Source: Stachybotrys elegans
Lineage: Eukaryota; Ascomycota; Sordariomycetes; Hypocreales; Stachybotryaceae
Assembly: GCA_020746835.1 (NCBI GenBank)
Contig: JAGPNK010000007.1
Span: forward strand, 868,001-932,000
Length of the DNA stretch: 64,000 nt
Direction: 5' to 3'
Shown here: in pieces, positions 58,352 to 64,000 of the stretch
Position numbering within the stretch: the stretch's first letter is position 1
Layout of the letters: every line of letters begins with the position of its first letter
Made by a program: the position numbers and the translations under genes
The notes under the pieces: model-generated
What the model saw: the letters and a program-made list of their open reading frames with translations, nothing else
What the model was told of the DNA's origin: nothing
The model's database searches: none

Positions 58352-59854
58352 TCATAATGCATCCACCATCCCCCGGTGTCCTGTGAGTAAAGCACATATA
58401 ATGACAGCGCTAAACGCAGCCACGACGACAACGTTGGTGATATGGACGCCTGCGAAGCTCCTGGATAATACGCTCTCCCCGCTGATGCTGTTATTTAGCG
58501 GAGTGAGGGAGCGAGAGGGTTGCGGTAGGGCGGTGTCGAATCGCATAGATTTCGACATGGCAGGGCACAGCTGGACTCTACCATCAGCGGTGTCAATCCT
58601 ATCCCTAGCATGAAAGTCTGAGGGCCGAGGTTGAGATGGCAGATCTGCTGTTGCCTTTGGAATTGAAGGTTCTCTCTCGTCCTGGGAAGAGGATATGCGC
58701 GACGAGGTTCGCAGCGCCCGCGCCTTGGTGACGGCAACACTGTCGCGGAAGCGGTTGCTGAGACGGCTGTTGAGCATGCCATTAAAAGCTTTCAGCGACG
58801 AGTCCCCCCTATCTTCCTCGTCGCCCTGGTCCGCACCGGTGCAGGTGACGTCCAGTTGCTTCACGACCAGGCGCATGTTATCGAAAATGGAAACCGCCTC
58901 CTTGACAATATCGCGCTTCTCCCGGGGTGTGAGGTTCTTCTCCATCTCGATCAAGCGGCTCTTAAACTCCAGCTTCAGGTCCTCTCCATCCATGGGGGTC
59001 GCAAAGCGAAGAAACTTGAAGCGTTTGCCATAGCCGGGCAGGGACTGGAATTCCTCTGCGAGGTCGCATGATTCCACACGGTGGTTGTTCGATTTCTCTA
59101 GAATGACCTTGTCTTCGCAAGGCCGTAGCATGGGCTTGATCGGAGACGGAGTCGTGTCCCAAAAATCGTCACCGACAGATTCTAGGAAAGACCGTATGAG
59201 CCTTCCTCCGGCGAATAGTGCCATGAACATGATGTACGAGTAGGCCAAGATCACATGGGGCCTGTGCCGCACAGCACGTTGGATGTGGCTAACGAACTCG
59301 CCCAATCTACCCGTTTCTGAGACTGCCTTGAGCTGCTCCTCGACAACTTGACTATCCCAGCCAGTCAAGCTGCCAATGTCCTGCTTCAAAGCGTTGGTGC
59401 GCAGCAGATCCGGAAGGCATAGGTGCTGTAACAGTGAATGCACGCGATCGCACGCCTGTGGTGGTCGGCTCCTGCACCAATCATCCTGGATCGAGTCGAC
59501 GCTCTCATCGTCGTCTTCAGAGGTGCATGGTGAATCCTCGTTGGGGGCTGGAACGCCATCGTCTGACCCCTGTTTGGGCGGGTTGCTTAGGATCTCTTGC
59601 CATAGAGTCTCAAAGGTTATGTACACAGGCGCAATGTGAAGGAGGCCGGTGACGTAGGCGGAGGGATCGGGAGTCTGAGGTGGAAGTGCTAGAGGCAACC
59701 TGGCGATAATGAGCTTGTTAAGCTCGGCGTGGACCGATCTTGTCGCTGCGGCGATCTCATGGGCCAAGGGGCGAGGATCGGGCAGCTGCTTGGGATTTGA
59801 TGCTGCCGCAGGGTCGGGAGAAGATCTCCTGCTCGAGGTGGTGATGGGAATCAT
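58352..59854 (-). CDS. Heme-oxygenase-like protein with a C-terminal membrane anchor
   Basis: One exon, 500 residues. The N-terminal half has the heme oxygenase fold: LAHEIAAATRSVHAELNKLI (candidate proximal His42), then LLHIAPVYITFETLWQEIL, and after an acidic insert (about 98-130) the distal-helix segment YSYIMFMALFAGGRLIRSFL. Gly216-Gly217 in that segment correspond to the GDLSGG motif of true heme oxygenases, but the Asp is replaced (ALFAGG). A KAR/Ser-rich linker leads to one predicted membrane helix near 475-495, so the protein is probably tail-anchored in the ER, as is yeast Hmx1. The changed distal motif leaves heme cleavage uncertain. The protein is much longer than bacterial HO (about 210) because of inserts and tail. 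Confidence 0.75.
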   Translation of the reverse strand: MIPITTSSRRSSPDPAAASNPKQLPDPRPLAHEIAAATRSVHAELNKLIIARLPLALPPQTPDPSAYVTGLLHIAPVYITFETLWQEILSNPPKQGSDDGVPAPNEDSPCTSEDDDESVDSIQDDWCRSRPPQACDRVHSLLQHLCLPDLLRTNALKQDIGSLTGWDSQVVEEQLKAVSETGRLGEFVSHIQRAVRHRPHVILAYSYIMFMALFAGGRLIRSFLESVGDDFWDTTPSPIKPMLRPCEDKVILEKSNNHRVESCDLAEEFQSLPGYGKRFKFLRFATPMDGEDLKLEFKSRLIEMEKNLTPREKRDIVKEAVSIFDNMRLVVKQLDVTCTGADQGDEEDRGDSSLKAFNGMLNSRLSNRFRDSVAVTKARALRTSSRISSSQDEREPSIPKATADLPSQPRPSDFHARDRIDTADGRVQLCPAMSKSMRFDTALPQPSRSLTPLNNSISGESVLSRSFAGVHITNVVVVAAFSAVIICALLTGHRGMVDAL

Positions 59855-61076
59855 CTAGGAAATGGTCGAGGATCAGAGGAGGAGATAGAAGAGCCCTTGG
59901 ATGACCGGTCCACAGGGCGGAAGGCGAAATGATATTTCTTTTATAGTTGAGTTTATGATGCGAAGGTTTCTAGGACGTGCCAGTTGACCAAGGTTCGGGT
60001 CCTACAGAGCTGAAGCAAAAGGAATCCCGGGTTCGCAGGTGATGGATGAGCGACAGAGAGATACCCATAGAAATGACCACAAGGTGGATGGATGACAGGG
60101 TTCTTGTGGCAATAACTGACGGAGTGAGAGCAGGTCCAATGAAGACGGGCGAATCTTGGCAGGAACGATGGCTGCGTGACGTCCGAACGCAAAAAGTAGA
60201 AGAATAAAAATAAACCCCAAACCCAAAAAGTAGAAATAAAAACCCTCGTGAACCCAGCGCAAGGGCAACAAGTTCGGGTGACCACCCTTGGTCAGCTTAT
60301 AAGTGAAACACAAAGAGAGAAACCAGGTCCGAAGAACGTCGGGGTTTGGAAGCTCCCGCAGAGTCCACCCAGCGCCGCTTTCCCACCCCCTTGGGTCTCG
60401 TCGGGGAATACAGACGCTATGATAGTGGGAAGAGGGAGGACAAAGGGGCTAGCTTGGGTCCGGTTCCTTTTTGGTGAGCATATGACCATGCGTTCGATGT
60501 GGTGCAATGCCGATGAACGACAGAAGCACGATGATAGCGCAGATCGGGAGGTAAAGCTGCAACCCCGTGGGCGTTCTAGATCAGGGTCCTTCCCCCCTTC
60601 TTCCGGGGTAGCAGGTGGCCTGTGATGCAGGCGAAAGGGCCTCTTCTCTTTCTGTGTTTGGGCGTGAAGCAACTTACAAGGGGAAAAGCACAGAAAGCGG
60701 TTGGAGCTGAGCCACATACGGAGCCGGAGGTGGCTCCCGCGATCGGGGTTTTAGCGGTGCATCGACGGAGGATTGCGTGGCGCGTCATGGGCAGCTGTGG
60801 CTAGAGGCCCGGAGGCTTGCGTACTAGCAAGGCGGCCCGTCGCCACAATGGAGCTTTGCCTCCAGTAGTCACACAGGAGCACTGCACAGAATCATGCATG
60901 GGAGATGGTCGACGATCTTGGGCACTATCCGGCGTGCTCCGCTAACCACCCGGATCGGCGCTTGTCCGGCTAGCCCCAGGGCACTCCTAGGAAGTCACCG
61001 GGCGTCATGGGAAGGGGTTGTACAATATCCAACAGGCTAGCTTAAATAAACAAATAAATGACGGTCTCTATACAAA
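59855..61076. promoter_or_regulatory. Upstream region of the heme-oxygenase-like gene and 3' region of the transporter gene
   Basis: 1.2 kb with no supported gene. A/T-rich words (AATAAAAATAAA near 60205) are present on the plus strand. No specific operator is recognised. Confidence 0.45.
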
Positions 61077-62552
61077 TCATGGCATCGCCGCTACCTCTTC
61101 CTCGATATCGTCACTCTTCTTCAGGCTCCCCGGCTCGTGGCTCTCGTGGTTGATGAAGAGGAACGACAAGACCACGACCGCAGCCCCTAACCAGTACAGC
61201 ACGCCTGAATGCTGACCGTACTGGAACATTTCACCCACCAGCGACAACGGTATCGTCAACGACAATCCCACCGTCACCACGAGAGGCGTCGTCAGCAGCA
61301 TGGCCAGAGCCCATGAAAAGTCGCTGATAAAGGACGCCAGAGAATTGACCTGCATTCGCGTTAGCATGTGCTCCTACATATGCGGTTGGCTGCTGTTCTT
61401 ACCAAAAGAATGGCCCAGATTTTCCCTGTCGGCGGTAGTTCAAACTGTTATCCTATATCAGCTGCCCGCTCAATCATAAGTAGGGGCTTTCTTTGTGTTG
61501 ACTCACAGGCTCAATCTCTGTCCAGTGGAGAATGAAAAACAAAGGCCAAAGAAGGATGAGGTTAATGAAGCCCACCAGCCCAAAGAACAGCTTCATGTTC
61601 ACCCTATCCTCACTCCCCACACGCCGCTTCATTAAGGTAATGTACGTGCCGTACACCAGCGCACTGGCCAGTGCCATGCAGTCGCCCAAGGCAATCTCGC
61701 CCGGCGTCTTGTGCGGAAACGAGCCCCTGTTGTCGTCGCTGCTGCCCGAGAGGTCGACCATGGAGATGAGCACAACGCCCGTGACAGAAGAGAGCACACC
61801 AATCAGCTTGCGCATGGTGAATGCCTCGGTGCCGAAGAGGGCGCCGAAGAAGAGCGTCCAGATGCCGCTGGTGGAGCCCAGGATCGTTGTGCTGGCCACG
61901 CTCGTGTATTCGAGGCACGCCGAGGAGAGGTAGTTGGCCGTGAACCACAGAAGGCAGAACTCGAGACTAAGCCTGACGGTCTGGCGGAAGGTGAGCTTTG
62001 CGTCGGGATCGGGTACCGCGTCCTCGACGCCGTCAAGCAGGTTCTCCCCCACCATCAGGCCTTCCTGCTCCTCTGCCGCGACGGACCTGGGAGCAGATTG
62101 GCCCTGGGTGGAAAAGGGCCATGCGCGCACCAGATCGCTGCGCAGTCCCCGGATGCCGGACCTGGCGAGGTACTTGATGAACTCGGGAAGCAGCGAGATG
62201 GCAAATACGGAGGTGTTTAGATAGACGAGAAAGAACGGTTTGTCATATGTTTGGTCAGCAAAGATAGTCTGTAGGTTGTGAAAGGTCAGCCATGAAGCAG
62301 CACGGCGAGCGGCATGAAGCGTACGCTGGCGAGGAAGTTGCAGAGAGTCCAGAGGAAAACCGTCACGAGAAGCAGGGCGATGCCCATGGTCCTCCTCGCG
62401 ATGCCGCCGACGCCCATGGTTGTCCGGCTCGGTATATCACTGGCGATGGAGAGAGAAAGTCCCGTGGCCTCAGCTCGCATCGAAGGGACCCTATTGGTAG
62501 CGTCCATGGTCGCGGTTCCTGGGTCAGAAAGAAGCTCAGGATAAGAGGACAT
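61077..62552 (-). CDS. Drug/metabolite-transporter superfamily protein, THI74/SLC35F5-like
   Basis: Four exons, 62552-62325, 62268-61507, 61444-61403 and 61349-61077, give 434 residues. About ten membrane helices are predicted, starting at ALLLVTVFLWTLCNFLAS (interrupted by intron 1) and including LEFCLLWFTANYLSSACLEY, the EamA-type hairpin ASTTILGSTSGIWTLFFGAL, and FIVN-type late helices. A hydrophilic loop of about 60 residues follows helix 2. Exon 3 is only 42 nt (FELPPTGKIWAILL) and is needed for the WAILLVNSLASFISDF helix. The closest known proteins are yeast Thi74 and YML018C, vacuolar or mitochondrial membrane transporters of unknown substrate, and animal SLC35F. The ATG at 62552 is the first good start; an upstream TTG is not used. 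Confidence 0.87.
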
Positions 62553-63295
62553 CAGACGAGCTGGTGAATCGACGAAAGCATCCGTTCCCGCCGCCGGGCG
62601 GTCTCTTATCGTCGCTTGCGTAAGTTTGCGCAATGGGCGTCCGGGGCGCGACCTGGTGCGACAGGGGCTCAGACGGTCTCGGAAGGGAATTAATTACATG
62701 AGCGACGGACGATGACTTGTTTTATTCGCAATAGAAGATCAAGATCAGACTTTCGGTCACAAAGGGAGCTGACGACAGCTTGTCTCATTGTCCTGTGGCT
62801 GTGGCTAATAATAAAATGGTGGGAAATGCAGGAACGGGAAAGTGGGCGACAAATGACGGAATCTCGAGGGCAGCATAAGGCAGAGAGAGAGCCCGAGGCT
62901 GGCAGGGACTGTGGGCGGCTGACGCCCTTGCACGAGGGATGGAGGGTCACGCAGCTAAGCTCCGAGCCGCTTAGGCCCCCTTGCCGTGGCCTACCAGGGG
63001 GGGTGTTATAGCGGGGAAGCCACTGGACATGCATGCCCGAAGGTAGGGGTCCCCGCCATCACCAGGATGGATGGGCGACAGACAGAATGGCGATCATGAT
63101 CATTTTACAGATTGGCTCTGACAGCAGTAAGGTGATTTATGAACATGCGTGCTGGATTTCAGGTCCGCTGACCGTAGACGTGAGGATATTTCAGCTCTGT
63201 CGGCACAATGCGACCTTCCTAGTTCACGCACCGACCCTCTGCTCAAGCCGTCCAGCTGAACTTCTCTCCCTACTCCGTACGGGTCGGCAGGCAGA
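62553..63295. promoter_or_regulatory. Upstream region of the transporter gene
   Basis: 743 bp between two minus-strand genes. It holds the transporter promoter and the 3' end of the next gene. A CTCCGTACGG word at about 63273-63282 resembles the heptamer repeat at 34064. No gene is supported. Confidence 0.45.
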
Positions 63296-64000
63296 TCACG
63301 CACGATACACCATGTCCTGGGGCTGTATTCCCTTGCCCTCGACCAAGACATTCGCCTTGCGCAGCGTGCTCACGCACCCATCCACCACCTCCTGCTTCAC
63401 GCCCTCCGTCTTGGCCGCGAACCTGACCGTCTTGAGCCACTCGCGCGCGTCCGCCTCAGTGTAGCCCAGGTGGTTGGAGATGTACTCGACAGCCTCCTCC
63501 TGGTTCTCCTCAAAGTGCCGGACGCCCTCGTCGATCTTGCCCAGCATGTCCTTGACGCGGGGGTCCAGCCCGCCCTGCGTCAGCCTCGTCGACGCGACAA
63601 TCTTCCAGCTGCTCCACGGCGTGTAGATGTCCCCCAGGCGCTGCAGCTCCCCCGAGTCGAAGTGCTTCTTGCTAGTGAAGTGCTCCCACATGAAGAAGTC
63701 GGCCGAGCCGTCCACCACGGCCGCCCGCAGCTTCTCGAACGTGTGGCACACGACCGTGTCGGAGAAGGGCTTGCCCTCGGCCAGCCAGCCCTGCTCGTCG
63801 GCCAGCACGAAGCCCATGATGTAGCTGCCGGACCCGATGCGCGACACGCCGATCTTGCCGCCCGCGAGCGAGTTGATGCTCACAACGTCCGAGCGGTTGG
63901 GGCCCGAGGATATCGCCCAGCCTGCATGCAATGCCAATTCAGCACAGCATGTCACAAATAATGAAGGCAGGGGAAGGGGGGTCACATACAGAGGGGAGTC
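63296..64000 (-). CDS. Ca3427-like periplasmic-binding-fold protein, partial
   Basis: The 5' end lies beyond the window. The visible exons are 63921-63296 (3' exon with stop) and the end of an upstream exon, 64000-63990, joined by a 68 nt intron (GTATGT donor, GCATGCAG acceptor). The join reads TPLCWAISSGPN. Recognised features: SLAGGKIGVSRIGSGSYIMG, DFFMWEHFTSKK, and YTPWSSWKIVAST, the substrate-cleft pattern of type 2 periplasmic-binding folds related to SsuA/THI5-like proteins. The Candida albicans CA3427 product defined this eukaryotic family structurally; its ligand is unknown and the protein is intracellular, not periplasmic. About 210 residues are visible of an expected 300 or so. Confidence 0.82.
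   Translation of the reverse strand, partial: DSPLYVTPLPLPSLFVTCCAELALHAGWAISSGPNRSDVVSINSLAGGKIGVSRIGSGSYIMGFVLADEQGWLAEGKPFSDTVVCHTFEKLRAAVVDGSADFFMWEHFTSKKHFDSGELQRLGDIYTPWSSWKIVASTRLTQGGLDPRVKDMLGKIDEGVRHFEENQEEAVEYISNHLGYTEADAREWLKTVRFAAKTEGVKQEVVDGCVSTLRKANVLVEGKGIQPQDMVYRA

Noticed and set aside
62553..62633. N-terminal extension of the transporter from an upstream TTG
   Set aside because: Non-ATG start without conserved residues; the ATG at 62552 gives a normal N terminus.

Overview
The window is nuclear DNA of a filamentous ascomycete, most likely a sordariomycete. The class is inferred from the gene families (DUF6594, DUF3468-type Zn2Cys6 regulator, MARVEL protein, Tda3-like FAD enzyme) and from gene structure: short introns of about 47-83 nt with GT-AG ends, CTNA-like branch sites and codon choice rich in C at third positions. 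There are no bacterial operon signals, no rRNA, no CRISPR and no intact transposon. Gene models were spliced by hand from the sequence; exon ends are given in each entry.

Layout. 0.5-26.2 kb is gene-dense: a class B Hsp40, a HAD phosphatase, the tRNA modifier Rit1, a divergent pair of a Gfo/Idh/MocA oxidoreductase and a DapA-type aldolase, an alpha/beta hydrolase, a 14-TM MFS transporter, a MARVEL membrane protein, Nop16, a NADAR protein, an unknown protein, a Tda3-like FAD oxidoreductase, a Hyr1/Gpx3-type thiol peroxidase and a secreted pepsin-like protease. 26.2-46.5 kb is a gene-poor domain of about 20 kb whose only supported gene is one Zn2Cys6 transcription factor (38.7-41.4 kb), carrying an apparent frameshift. 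46.5-52.1 kb looks like an accessory island: a protein with two retropepsin-like folds, divergent from a DUF6594 membrane protein, then an AT-rich gap and a cysteine-rich unknown protein. 52.7-64 kb returns to conserved genes: Dug3, a Cdt2-like WD40 protein, a tail-anchored heme-oxygenase-like protein, a THI74/SLC35F-type transporter and, cut by the window end, a Ca3427-like periplasmic-binding-fold protein.

How the genes may work together. Most neighbours are unrelated housekeeping functions. Three groups deserve attention: the divergent oxidoreductase/aldolase pair (7.5 and 9.6 kb), which would suit sugar-acid catabolism; the lone regulator in its large non-coding domain; and the retropepsin-like/DUF6594 pair sharing a 282 bp intergenic region. 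Several first or internal exons are very short (9, 15, 24, 31, 35 and 42 nt), and two introns appear to use GC instead of GT donors, so automatic annotation of this window is likely to be wrong at those points.
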